Positions 1 to 12,037 of a stretch of 51,558 bases of DNA are shown one piece after another. This DNA comes from Rhizophagus sp. LPA8_4_AMF (taxonomy: Eukaryota; Glomeromycota; Glomeromycetes; Glomerales; Glomeraceae). The notes under the pieces were generated by a model. It was not told where the DNA came from and did no database searches. It saw only the letters and a list, made by a program, of their open reading frames with translations. Positions within the stretch are counted from its first letter, which is position 1; the number at the start of each line of letters is the position of its first letter. The translations under genes were made by a program, and so were the position numbers. The stretch spans positions 1 through 51,558 of the forward strand of contig JADRCO010000122.1 in the NCBI GenBank assembly GCA_021464525.1, read 5' to 3'.

Positions 1-1040
1 TCTAGTAAGTTCTCCCAGTACTTATTACATATCCATTGTGATTCTTCCAATGCATATAATTTATAATTAATTTATACTAAAATTAATATTTTTATTGTAA
101 TTATTTTAAAATCTAATAAACTTTTTTTATAAAACTTATAACTATAATTTAAAATTTTAACTTATGATTTAATTTATCTGTTATATTTAAAAATACTTAT
201 CAATTATAAATCTAATATAATAATTTAATATGAACTCAGTTCACAACCATTTTTTTTATTAATATTTTTTCACATAAAAATTTTATTTTTTTCATTTTTT
301 TTTCTTTAATAATATAGTTTAAGCCTTTATAATACATTTTATTTTCTTTTTATTTTATTTTCTCTTTTATTTTTACTAACATAGTTTTAGTAGCGAACTT
401 CAACTTTTAGTTTTTTCTAACATTTATTTTATTGAGGAATAAATAACATGTATTATTAAAACTTAAGCGGAAAAATATGATTTATTTTTATTAACAACAA
501 TAACAAGAATTATCTTTTACCGATATAGAAAAACTCAACCCTATACATTGCTTACTGCATATAGTATTTAGGATCTTATTTAAGAACTTGATATTTTAAA
601 TTGAATAGTACCTACAAGTACTTTGTAAGAAACCAGGTACTATATTTGAATATAAATTATATGAAAAGTGATAAATTATTAGAGGTTATACCCTGGATAT
701 TATTTAAGAACTAGGTAGCATGAATGGTAAATAATACCTGGGTCAACTACCTCTGCATAATCATGAAAAAAAAGCACTTACAGAGTCAGCATTACAGCAT
801 TATGCACTAATATGTGAAAGTGCAGGTGGTAAATAAGTAAGTAATAAATAAGTTTTCGCTTATTTGAAAAAAACTAAGTTTCTCAGATAAATATAAATAA
901 TGAAAACGTGAAGAGGTGTGATAGATGTGAAGAATAAATTTATTATGATCACATGAAATGCACTTTTTATGGTTATACAGTGGTAAATTATCCAAGTCTT
1001 AATCATGAGAGGTACCGGGTACTATTTTTGGAGAATACTA
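1..1040. other. AT-rich intergenic DNA, no gene seen
   Basis: No open frame with coding character was found on either strand. The stretch is rich in A/T homopolymers. A small imperfect inverted repeat (about 17-bp arms, near 689-705 and 726-743) surrounds a 20-bp loop. The stretch at 63-156 is repeated imperfectly in direct orientation at about 2661-2789, which suggests both belong to an old repeat family. The 62-codon minus-strand frame near 807-995 has no recognisable protein character. Confidence 0.6.
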
Positions 1041-1065
1041 TATATAGTGGTCAACGGTAAAAACA

Positions 1066-1243
1066 AAATGTGTCAAATTTGTTTTTATTTGTTGTTCATA
1101 TGTAAAAAATGTTCAAAAAGGCACCATTTTATTTAAATCTTGTTTTTTTTGTTTTTTTTGTAATTAGATATAAATCAGACAAAATGATGCTTTTTTAGAC
1201 ATTATTTATACATGAACAACAAATATAAACAAATTTGATACAT
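1066..1243. repeat. Fold-back (MITE-like) inverted repeat
   Basis: The left arm (about 1066-1139) and right arm (about 1169-1243) are reverse complements over roughly 70 bp with scattered mismatches. Both contain the core tcaaatttgtttatatttg followed by ttgttcat. They are separated by about 30 bp of T-rich loop. There is no open reading frame between the arms. The structure is that of a small non-autonomous fold-back or MITE element. Its exact ends and any target duplication are unclear. Confidence 0.7.
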
Positions 1244-3691
1244 TACGGTTTTATAGGTAACAAAGCTTTGGAAAATAAAGATTTTTTATATTTTCTTAGC
1301 AACACTTCAGACTATACCAATGGACAGATGCGTTTTGAGTACTTAACTGAACTCTTAGGTTCCTTAGCAATCTGCCTACACATCATAAATCTGGAATATC
1401 AACTAAAATAAGACAATATTTTGACTATTTTTACCTAGTTGTTTTTCCAAAAATCCTTTTTTCCTTTTTTTCTTATTGCTGAATTTAGACTCCTCCTATT
1501 TTTTGATGGCAAATAACCCAAATAAAGATGATATTAAAATGGAAAGGTAATCCTTCAACTTTTTTCTAGATGCATTTTTAAACAAGATCAAAATAAGTTT
1601 GGATGTGTCTGATTAGTACCTTCTTTAGAACTATTTTTAGAACCTGACATAACAAATAATTCTTATTTGCTGAAATCCTTCAATAAGTATAGAGAACACC
1701 TCAATGGACACCTCTAATATACTACATTAGATATTGATTTGACATCTCATGTTTAGATTTTTCTGCACAGCTAGAAGAATTAAAAAAAGGGATAAATTTT
1801 TTAATATGGATGTAATGTTTGGCAGGATTTTTATCTTTTTTAGTTTTTTCTTTAGATTTTATTTTTCTTTGTTCTTTTCTTTTTTATTTCTTTTTGTTTA
1901 TTTCTTTTTATTTTTAATTTTATCATAAAATTTTCTTGGATGGGTTTGTTAAATTTATTACTTAATAGGTTGACTAGGGAGGTGTAGAACTCTTGAAGAT
2001 ATAATTCGATTCTAGTCAGAAATAATTAATTTGACTTATATGGACAAATTCATCAAATTTACCGTATATGTCAGTGAAAGAATTAACAACATTACCATGC
2101 AATTGACTGGAGGATTCCTTTGCTTTGAATATCTACAATTTGTAATTATGGGGAATTCCTACTCTAGTGATTGCAGGTGATAGTAGAGTTATGTAAATTA
2201 GCGATATATATTTTTGCTTTTGAAGGTCAGTGGGAGTTTATAAAATATTGCAATGTAGTAGGTTTTTGGACACCATGTTCTATAGACTATAGGGCAGCCT
2301 GCTAAGATGAAGTACTCAATTACGCACTTTTACCTATATAGAAATAAGTTCTACCAAACAGTGCATACACAGGAGGTTCATGAGAATGATGGGTGGTGTT
2401 GCATTTATTAATATTAGATAGCTTTAAACTACATGTATTTTAAACATTAACTTTAATAAAATATAACTTGTGCTGCAGAAAAAAAAATTTAATTTTAATA
2501 ATATATATTTGTTAGTTATGATTTTTTTTTAAAAAAAAATTTATAATATACCTTCTATTCTAAGCTTTTATATTATTTAATTTTTTTTGATAAGATGTAT
2601 TAAATGATATAAGATTATTAAAATTGAATTACTGGATAAGAATTTAATATATAATTCATAATTAACTAATTTATACTAAAATTAATATTTTATTCTTTTA
2701 GTTTTTTATAATTATTTTAAATTTAATAATCAGATTTAAACAAAACTTTTTGTTTTATAAAACTTATTAATAGCTATAATTTTAAAAAAAACTTTAGCTA
2801 AATTGAATCACTAAATAATAAAATAATTGCAAAAAACTGATTTTTAAAATTTAAAATTTAAAATTTAATTAAATTTGCTTTTTTTCCATTAGTAAAGTTA
2901 AATTATAACTTATTTTAAATATATTTTATTAGATATTAAAATAATTAATTTTGAATATTAAAAGTTTGAATAATTTTATCAATATTAATTCTATAAACTA
3001 TTTAATTTTATTTTAATAAAATAAATTAAATGGTATAAAGATCATTAAAATTAAATTATTGAATAATAAGATAATTAATTTTTAATTTTATATTATTTTT
3101 TTATTATATAAAATTATAAATTATATAATAATTATAATATAATTTTAACTATTTTTAATATTTGAAAGAATTTAAATTGAAATTATTTTTTTATTATTCA
3201 CAAATTAATTAATGTAATAAATAGATAATTTATTATTATATAACATTTGAAATATAAAGAAAATCTATATATAATATTTATCATCTACCTATCCTATTAT
3301 TAATAACTAATTAAACATGATTTATCAGTAAAATATTTATCTACATGTATAGGTTTGTATTGCTTATCACTTAGCAAAAGCCATATAATCTTTAACAGAT
3401 ATTTTATTATATATAGTTCAGGTTTTACATATAAAAAAATACTAATTAGATAAAATAGATAAATAAAATATTCTTAATGTTATTTAAAGAAATTAAATAA
3501 ATTAATTTAAATTAGCAATATCCAATTTTTTGTAATTTATTTTTTAGTAAAATGTAATTATTGTAGTTGTTATTTAATAATGTTAAACTATATTCTTTTA
3601 ATTTTGATTTTTTTCTTTTTTTATTTTATATTTAAGACTTCTTTTAATAAGTTTTTTTTATAATATATTTTTTTTCAGAATTCTAAGCAAT
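1244..3691. other. AT-rich intergenic DNA with diffuse repeats, no gene seen
   Basis: No gene is supported. The part at 1260-2440 is less A/T-biased and may be a decayed coding or transposon relic, but all frames are broken by stops and no family is recognisable. The part at 2450-3690 is extreme AT sequence. An approximately 78-bp stretch at 2571-2647 recurs imperfectly in direct orientation at 2998-3075. The 2661-2789 stretch matches 63-156. Confidence 0.5.
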
Positions 3692-4160
3692 TTACTTTAC
3701 AAAAACTTAAAGTTTTCAATTAACATAAAATTGATATGATTAAATTTAACTTAACTATGTTATTTTGATACTGTTTTAATATTATTTCATATTATTTTAA
3801 TATTATTTTAATGTCATTTCAATATTAAAATCAAAATAACATCAAAATGATATTGAAATTATATTGAAATTATATCAAAATGATATTGAAATGACAAAAT
3901 AATATTGAAATAATATTAAAATAACATATTTAAATTAAACTTAACTATGTTGATTTAATATCATTTTGATATCATTCAATATTGTTTTGATATTATTTTG
4001 ATGTAATTTCAATATAAATTCAATATTGTTTTGATGTTATTTGATTTAATCTTGAAATGACATTGAAATGATATAGAAATAATATCAAAATGATATCAAA
4101 ACAGTATCAAAATGATATTGAAATACCATTGCTTACAAATTTCAAGTTTTTGTAAAGTAT
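3692..4160. mobile_element. MITE with short TIRs and palindromic interior
   Basis: Terminal inverted repeats at 3692-3714 and 4138-4160 share the identical core TACTTTACAAAAACTT; four other positions across the arms differ. The interior (about 3760-4130) consists of many alternating copies of a short unit of the type ATATTGAAATRATATT in both orientations, so it could fold into a long irregular hairpin. It encodes nothing. The size (about 470 bp), the TIRs and the lack of coding capacity fit a miniature inverted-repeat element. The superfamily is not certain. Confidence 0.7.
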
Positions 4161-4176
4161 ATATAAATCATACATG

Positions 4177-5663
4177 TTCTATAAAAAGAAATCCAGAAAA
4201 TGTACTAATATGATTAAAAACTTTCAGATACAGTATATACAAAAAATATTTAGATGTATACAGAAAATATCTAGATACAGTGGTGGCAAAAAAAACTGAC
4301 AGTTAAATAATAGGGATTATCTCATGTGATTTTGATCCAAAAACCTTAAAAATTTAATATAATGTACTTTATAATATATACTTTAAGGGTATTAATACTT
4401 ATTAATATATTATGCCATCTTCACTTTCTATTAATAATTCTATAGTTTCAATATAAATTTTATTAAATTAAAGCATAAATTATTATTATTAACCCTTTAT
4501 TTACTTATGATATATTTCTACATCTAGTGATTATAGGAAGATGGAATATAGATCATCAGAATTGTCTCATTAAGATGAATCAAATGGTAGTAATTTCATG
4601 TTTTTAAGTGCAATAGCCAATAGATAAGAAATAATAGGTCAAAAAGTCAAATAAATTAGCATTTTTCTTTACTATTTATGATGTTACTTAATATTTCATG
4701 ATATTGCATATACATGAAATTAAAATTAGGTTAATTATGACTTTCAAAATAATTGAAATAAATGAAATTAATTGGACTTTAACCTCAAAAGTTAAAATAG
4801 TTGAATTAATGTTAAATGATTATTTGCAATTATTATAAAAAAATAACAAAAGAAATTTTAAGGATATTTCAGCTTCCAATGATCAGAATTTAATGATCTA
4901 TAGCTCATATGAAAGCTCTAATTTAGATGAATCAAATGGAAGTAAAATTGTCTATAGTATCAATATCAACCATAATATCATTATTTAAAGATTTAGACAT
5001 TTTGCTTATTATTATGGAATTTAGTAATTGGATTTCAATAATCTTTGCACGATTAGATTCCTCTCATCAAGAGGATTCTATAGATATGTGTATCATTTCT
5101 GTAGCGTTAATATTGACTAAGTTATTATAATTTTAAATTTTATATATTTTTTATTATTATTTTGAAATCATGTGATATGTTATAATTTTGATCATTTCCA
5201 CTATAGTTTCGATTTTTTGGCCTTTCAGACCAAAATATTTTGACCTTTAGGTATTAATTTCATTTCATATATAGTTTTTGAAGTATTGTAACATTACAAA
5301 CTTTATTTTTTCACAAAATCTTAATTAGAATAAAATTATTTTTAAATGTAACTATAATACTGAATTTTTGACAGCTAAATTACTTTTTATTTTATATTTA
5401 TGATATAAAGAAACAAATTACATCTTATTTTGCTTTGGTAATAAAGAAAACAAATTAGCTGATCAATTTTTTTTAAAAGAAAAAATTATCAGTTTTTTTT
5501 GCCATCACTGTATATACAGAAATGTATCAGATTTTAATAACTTAGGAGACAAATTATTTAAAAATTTGGTATATTTTCTGGTTATATTTGAATATTTTTT
5601 GTATGTATTTAGATATTTTCTGTATATATCTAAATATTTTCTGGATTTTCTTTTTTTATAGAA
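4177..5663. mobile_element. Outer inverted-repeat element interrupted by a Tc1-type insertion
   Basis: The left end (4177-4201) and right end (5636-5663) are inverted copies of one another, both containing TCTATAAAAA and ATCCAGAAAAT with a 2-3 nt gap. Next to each end lie further inverted copies of a motif of the type ATATTTAGATATATACAGAAAATA. Removing the inner element (4278-5510 plus one TA) would leave a compact element of about 250 bp. The simplest reading is that an older MITE was split by a later transposon insertion. Confidence 0.55.
4278..5510. mobile_element. Tc1/mariner-type non-autonomous element
   Basis: The ends read CAGTGGTGGCAAAAAAAACT on the left and, in reverse complement, CAGTGATGGCAAAAAAAACT on the right. 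Both are flanked by TA (4276-4277 and 5511-5512), the target duplication of the Tc1/mariner superfamily. The 1.23-kb interior holds no transposase: its longest frame is an unconvincing 67 codons (4927-5130) with no DDE/D pattern. It is therefore a deletion derivative or MITE that would need a transposase from elsewhere. The TIR similarity (one mismatch over the first 20 bp) implies moderate age. Confidence 0.82.
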
Positions 5664-8469
5664 ATGAAATTTATTTATTAATCATCAAAAAATAAATTAT
5701 TTATTTTAAAATATTTTTAACTAATTAATAATTCAAATTTAATAATATTTATATTATTAAATTTATTTTAATATAAAAATCAAATAGTAATAATTTTATT
5801 TTCTAACTTTAATATTTACTAAAATATAATTGGATTTTAAAATATTTAAATAATAAAATACTTTTAGTTAAATTACTACTTTTTACTAATTTAAAAATTG
5901 TTCTCTAGAATTTTTTTAACATCTAGTAATCTTTAGTAATCTTATATTAATTGTTTATTTAGATTTGTTTTTTCTTATTGTTCAAATGTTAAATTTTATT
6001 TTATAAATAAAGATAAAGGTGTTATGCTATATTAATATATTTACTTTAAAAATATCTGGAATTTCAATTTCTTTGTTACCACCTATACTTTGTACCGATT
6101 TAGCTTTCACATATTTGAATTGAATAGAATCTTTCATCACTTAGCAAGGTTTCTCTTAGTTTGACTATGCTATGAATTTTATGAAACATCTAATAATACT
6201 ACTAACTGATTACTTTTGCAGGGCCAGTATCTATCTGATTGTAATGGTGGGATTTTTACTTGTTAGTTAGTCAATATAATAATTGCATCTACCACTTTTT
6301 TTGGAATTTGAAGGGAAATCTAGAGAGTATCAGTATAATATAAATAATTTTCATTTTTTATTTTTTTAATATCTATTTACTAGCTTTATTTTTAGTTTAT
6401 TTTATTTTTATTTTAATTTTATTTGATTTATAGAAATAATATTTTTGCAATTAATAAATAAAGATAAAGTTGCTATGCCATGTTTACTCTAAAAATGTCT
6501 GGAATTTTAATAAAATATAGAGTAATTTATATATTTATATAAAATTTGTAAAATAATAATTATTTAAAAAGAAAAAAAAGAAAATTATTCATTTGATTTT
6601 AAATACTAATATTTTATTAAACTTTACTAGTTGTAACCTGTTACTTTATACTAGGATTGGCTGTAATTTTGATTAGAATTATATGATTAGTATATAAATT
6701 TTGCTTTTTAGAATACTTATAAAACAATTTGTATTACATCATATAATAAACATAATAAACTGGCCAATATAATGAAGTAAGGTTACGCAGTTTAGAATTT
6801 ATTTATAAAAGTAATCTAAATATAATGATTACATCCAAATTTTTTAATTATATAAATTTAGAATTTTTTTTTTTTTTTGGAGTGAGAATTTAGGAAATTA
6901 GATGTTATTTGTAAAGGAAATTTATTTTTTTTATTATTTTTAATCTAATAAATTCTTGCATATTCTATAGATTACAAAAAATAAAATAATATAAATAATT
7001 TTTTTTTAGTTTATCTACTTTTCACAATTTTTTTTTCTGCATATATAGTTTTTTTTTAATTTTAATAACTAGTAAATTTAATTTTCTTTTTATTTTTATA
7101 ATTCAGTTAATATTTCTAATCTTATTCTGTTTTTTTTTTTTAATTTTATCAACCAAGAAAAATAGATTTGAACCTCAAGAATATTATTTCAAGCTTTGTA
7201 TTGTAACTTTATTGTATATAAATTTGCTTCGAAATGAGAGAGAATGTGATTGTTAACTATTTGCAAATACCTTTTCGAGATCATCCATCCTAAATAAACC
7301 TGTTAAATGAAGATTTAAACTCGAAATTTGCTTTACTATCAATTGCGGAAATCTAATGTTACGTTGCGAATCGAAAATGATGAAACTATCAATCCAAATC
7401 GGACATTACTAACAAGCATTTCGGTCATCATGTGCCTCATTGTGATAGAAAATTTATCCTGCATAATCGATTTCATATGCCGAATTCAAGTTTTAGCAGT
7501 ATTGCAAATATGGTAAAGGATTTAAAATGGGAATTCAGATTTGGATTGAACATTGAATTGGAAGGAGATTAGGTTATTGATTTTGAATTTTTGATAAAAC
7601 CAAAATAAAAGTATCATTATCTGTTATAGATTTGTAATAAATAAAAATCTGTTAAGAGCGCACTTAGAATAATAAACGAGTTTTGTACCCTTAATGAGTG
7701 CACACTCTCCTAAATGCATCCTTTTACTTATAGTATTGCCTTAATTTATATAAACTTATATATATAACAGATAAGTGCAACAGTCTTTCTAAATCTTGTG
7801 CTGGCCGCGGGAAGGGCGAGTGAATTTATGGAGCGTTGACTGAACATTGAATCAAAAACAGTATTATTTTTTTAAGTTATAGACCCGAAATTCTCATCTA
7901 TTCGATGAGATAATGCACTATACGTTTTACCAAATTCGTGTTCCAAGATTGACGCAATTTTAAATAATAGACTGTAGCCAATTATAGTTTAAAAAAAAAA
8001 GTGACCAATGATCGTTCATCACTATAATAATTTTCCAATCGTTTATCTTTTAACGTACTACAGACCTTCAAATGGAAATTTTAAATACAAATGAAATGCA
8101 AAAATTAATTAATTAAAGCATAAACAAAAAATCTATTTAGGAAACTTTTATTAATACTTGTAGTTTAAAGAAAACAAAACAAATGCATATATACGCATCC
8201 ACCTCGTAGTACGAATTAGTTCTTTTGTTTATTTAAAATGTATGATAAATTATATTCACATATAGTAATAGCAGAATTATGGTTACACTTTTCTGTGACC
8301 AGATATTATTAGTCAATATCAATAGCAAAAAAATTTCATTAGCATTTGTGGATCGTGAATGCATTTTCCAACCGTACAGTACATATAAATACTTAGTTGA
8401 ATCAAATTGGTTCAATATGATTCTTTTTTCTTCCTTCTTGTTAAACTTTATCAAAAATTTATTCGAAAG
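5664..8469. other. AT-rich intergenic DNA upstream of the glycosyltransferase
   Basis: No gene is supported. A stretch of about 60 bp at 5998-6065 recurs in direct orientation at about 6456-6517 (both contain AATAAAGATAAAG and TCTGGAATTT). The part at 7200-8000 is less A/T-biased and includes a GC-rich patch near 7801-7820. A 62-codon plus-strand frame there (7328-7516) has no recognisable features. The last few hundred bases must contain the promoter of the gene starting at 8470, but no defined element could be picked out. Confidence 0.5.
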
Positions 8470-10334
8470 ATGGGAATTGAGGAACAATCAAATTGGTTGA
8501 CATATTACGCATTTCGTAAAATAAAATTATATCATTTATTAATTACGGCATTTATATTATTTTTACTCATAATACCTTATTATAATAATTATTACCATAG
8601 CTATGTTAACAATAATGAATATTCTCCAGAAATTCCATTTATTAATAATTCGGTACAGAATATGACATGTCCACATTATAAAATAGCATTATTTATTTTT
8701 TCACAAATGGAACAAGTTGACAAACGTATGCTAATGAGGGAAGAATTATTTGGTATCGCAGATAATTTAATTCCTTGCATGAAACAAGATACAACTGAAA
8801 TTTTTTATAGATTCTTGGCAAATAAATCAGAGGAAATTGATATGGATATTCTACATTTGTATACGGCCGAAAAAATGGAGTTTAATGATATTGTTGAAAT
8901 TGATATTCAGCATCGTGATGACCTGCATTACTATTTACTGGAAAACGTAAGTTTCGATATAAGTTTCATTATTGTCACGTGATAAAGTTAAAATTCACGT
9001 GATGTCTCTTAATCATTTTACTAAATCTAATCCGCTTTAAAAATATATTCAGGCTAAATCGCTACAAGAAGAATGTACAACATTTGATCATTTAGTGTTA
9101 ATAGACATATTTACTATGATAAATCTCGAAAAAATCAAAAATAAAATTTCAACCTCGACACTAGTAACGGATACACGAAAATTGGTTTGGGGGTCATTCA
9201 ATTCTAACAGAACGGAAAACATGGCAGTAATAATAGGTGCATCAGCAGTACAACCAATTCTCGATAATTTGAAATTTAAATTAAACCACACAAGTATTTT
9301 ATCAAGTCTATACCTTTATCATGAGAAATATCCAAACAAAAAAATTCCGAGCGATATGACTTTTATTAATGATCCAATAGGTATAATAGAATGGCCAAAT
9401 ACAATAGATAGTATTGGGTGTGTTGATTGTGTTGTTGCAATTGGTCATATTTACCAAGATGTGGAAGTTAAACAAATTAAAAATGAACTTAATATTTCAA
9501 CAACACTTCCTTGTAATGCTCGCTCTGATCTTAAAATATACTCAAAGGAGACAACATCCAAATTAAGACCAAATATAGCTGTAGTAACAAGTAGTTTCTT
9601 ATATAAAGATAATTGTATGTTAGAAGCTGGACGTCTTTCTGCAAAGAATAAACGTGATTATGCCGAAATGCATGGTTACGCGTTCGTGTCTCGTTCAACT
9701 GAATTTGCACAACAACTTTATCGTGATAGAAAACCAGTTTGGGGTAAAATTGATGCCATAGAAAAACTTTTGCCCTATTATGAGTGGTTAATATGGCTTG
9801 ATATGGACGCTATTTTCGTTAATAAATCTCTCACTGTTGAACGCTTTTTGGAAATGAGTGAAGAAAAAGTTGGCGGAAAGGAAGAGTTTGAAAAAATTAA
9901 TATTATTGTAGCCAGACCTATTAATGATAGAATGATTAATGCTGGTGTTTTCTTAATTAGAAATTCCGCTTGGACTAGAGATCTTCTTAGGCGTGGAATA
10001 CAATCTAGATATGATTTCTCTTACGCCGGTAGTTTAGAACAGGAAGCCATGCGTGATGCTATTAGACATCCATACTGGAGAAAAAATGTAAGTACTAAGA
10101 ATTCTTGTCATTTGAATTTTGAAGTCTTTATTCTAATTTACTTTATCATAGGTTTTGAATTTGGAGTGTGATGATCATTCATTAAATACTTTCCCTGATA
10201 GATATGTTCGTGGTGATTATATTGTACATTATGCACCTATAGGTGGTTGTCCTGCTGCTCCTGTACTCAGGGGTTTATCAAATGTTAAAGTGTTAGAGGA
10301 ATTTCCTGATGCTGAAATCCCAATTCCATTTTAA
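8470..10334 (+). CDS. Fused glycosyltransferase: GT31-like N half, GT34 (Gma12/Mnn10) C half
   Basis: Three exons are inferred: 8470-8946, 9053-10087 and 10152-10334, giving about 564 residues. All junctions are GT..AG and in frame. The start is the first ATG before the membrane anchor; the frame is open further upstream but only from non-ATG codons. Residues about 20-36 (LLITAFILFLLII) form one transmembrane helix, so a type II Golgi enzyme is expected. From about residue 332 the protein matches the galactosyl/mannosyltransferase GT34 family: the AEMHGY region, a DxD metal site in LDMDA near residue 407, a NAGVFLIRN segment, and a terminal GDYIVHYAPIGGC. GT34 enzymes add galactose or mannose to fungal N- or O-glycans. 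Residues about 60-200 resemble a GT31 fold (an RxxxREELFG start, a ytaEkxefnDIVEID segment, then fDHLVLIDI), but the GT31 metal triad DDD is reduced to DIF. The C-half assignment is firm. The N-half assignment is inference. Confidence 0.85.
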
Positions 10335-10814
10335 ATAGCATATGATTTTTTTTTAACAATTAGATTGTTTAAACAAATAACGTAACTTACAATCTTAAAA
10401 TAAATTATCAAATAATTTTAATTTTTTAATTAAGAATCTAATTAATTTAAATATTATATAATATAATAGAATTAAATTTTATTATTTGGTGTTATTATTA
10501 TTATTGTTAAATTGTAATAATTATATTTATAAATTGTTCCAATGGAACTATGTATTTTAACCAATCAATAAAAATAAAAGAAATTAAACATTTCAAACAA
10601 TGCCACGTGCTGATCGTCAATTATAAAAAATATATGTTTACATAAACGTGATGTAAGAAATGTTGGACAAAGCAAGGACCCGAAGGTCACTGACCAAAAT
10701 TTTTATGATCCGAAATTCGGGTTTTACAAAAATGGAATAGTCTGTTAGCGAATATATACAGTATAAAAACAGACTTGGAACTTAATTTTAATCCTTTTCA
10801 TACCCGCCCACACG
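10335..10814. other. Intergenic spacer, 3' end of glycosyltransferase to F-box promoter
   Basis: AT-rich 3' flank (10335-10550) with several AATAAA-like signals near 10374 and 10567. It is followed by a less biased stretch (10600-10814) that should contain the promoter of the F-box gene. No open frame or RNA gene was seen. Confidence 0.5.
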
Positions 10815-11557
10815 ATGGAAAAAATTCCACCTGAAATTTTTTTGGATATTTGTATTCATTTATATGTTAAAGATCTCTACACATTAACTCTCGTTTGTAA
10901 GTTGTATCGTAAAATTTTATGGACAAAAGCTGTTTCTATACAAAAAGTTTGGACATGTTCAAGAGTTCTTTCATTTGATCCAATTTTACCCTATCCTTCA
11001 TTACCGCCATCAAAATTTATGAGTGAACAAGAATATATTTGGTTTACTTTGTTAGCTGATAAATGTAGTATTTGTAAAATTAAAATTGAAAAAAAAGATT
11101 TGTTTGGTTGTAGATATTGGGAATTTAGTAGAATTTGTTGTAAAGAATGTATCGATAAAAAAACTGTCAGGTAAGAAAAAATTTTTTCTAAAAAAATAAT
11201 TTATTATAGCTTATAGCTTAAATATATTTAAACTAATTTAAAAAATTGTATATATTTTTTATAAAAAATAAAATTTATATACTTTATAGTATTCCATACA
11301 TTAAAATGACTATGCCAAATTTACCAAAGGAACTATTAGAATGTTTACCATATCATAAAAGAGATGAAAAACTTTATTGGTCGGATGATTTACATTCAAT
11401 TAAAACAAAATATTATAGTTTTGAAAATAAACAAGAAAGAGATAATTGGGTTAAAGAGAAAAAAGAAGAGGTTGATGAATTTATGGATGAAATATATAAA
11501 TATAAATGGCAAGATCAATATGTATATTTCTTTCCTTATGCTTTTAATGTAAATTAA
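10815..11557 (+). CDS. Small F-box protein with cysteine cluster
   Basis: Two exons, 10815-11170 and 11290-11557, joined in frame at AG|gtaag...tatag|T, give 207 residues. The N-terminus (about residues 3-45, beginning IPPEIFLDICIHL and including LVCKLYR) has the F-box pattern that binds Skp1 in SCF ubiquitin ligases. A cysteine cluster follows (CSIC at about 84-87, one Cys near 98, then CCKEC near 108-112), which could bind one zinc ion. The C-terminus is rich in Lys, Glu and Tyr and shows no LRR, kelch or WD repeats, so the substrate-binding part is unknown. Glomeromycotina genomes carry large F-box families, and this looks like one of their short members. The exact function cannot be inferred. 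Confidence 0.7.
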
Positions 11558-12037
11558 AGAGCTGGTAAAAGGAAAGGTAAGGAAAAGAAATTTTTGAATA
11601 GAGATTTAAATATAGAATATATAATTAGATTAGATTATATTTTAGAATTAATTATATTACATATAGATTACTAATTTAATTTTATTAATATTGATTTTTT
11701 AAATAATATTTATTTTTATAAATAAGTTGGTATCAACTTATTTAAATTATTCATATATCTGATATTATATTGATTATTGGAAATTGTGTTGTTTTATTAA
11801 AATTTATAACATATTGAAATAAATTTGACAAAGGTAAGCTATACAAATAAAGACTTTATAATATCTCTTTAATTGACCTTATTTCATTGGTTAGTATTCT
11901 TGAGAGAGAGAGATATTTTTTATTATTTAAACCTCTATTTCAAATGTTTATAAGTAAATAAAGATTTTTATTATTTTATTATTGAGATTTATCAATAATA
12001 TGCAGAGAATAATAATAAAATTATTTATTGTATCTAA
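11558..12037. other. Intergenic spacer between convergent F-box and uricase genes
   Basis: AT-rich 3' flanks of two convergent genes. It contains a GA repeat at about 11901-11912. No RNA gene or open frame of note was seen. A plus-strand frame running from about 11982 to 12227 overlaps the uricase last exons and is a shadow. Confidence 0.5.

Noticed and set aside
2000-2015. Stretch aattcgattct resembling a tRNA T-loop
   Set aside because: No acceptor stem, anticodon arm or D-loop can be formed around it.
3760-4130. Array of short palindromic repeats resembling a CRISPR array
   Set aside because: No constant repeat length or unique spacers; the setting is eukaryotic and the tract lies between MITE inverted repeats.
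4927-5130. 67-codon frame inside the Tc1-type element as a transposase remnant
   Set aside because: No DDE/D or helix-turn-helix pattern; the composition is that of random AT-rich DNA.
7328-7516. 62-codon plus-strand frame in a less AT-rich stretch
   Set aside because: No recognisable domain, no splice partners and no coding neighbours.
8233-8500. Overlapping frames on both strands just upstream of the glycosyltransferase
   Set aside because: They begin at non-ATG or unsupported codons and show no family features; the region is 5' flank.
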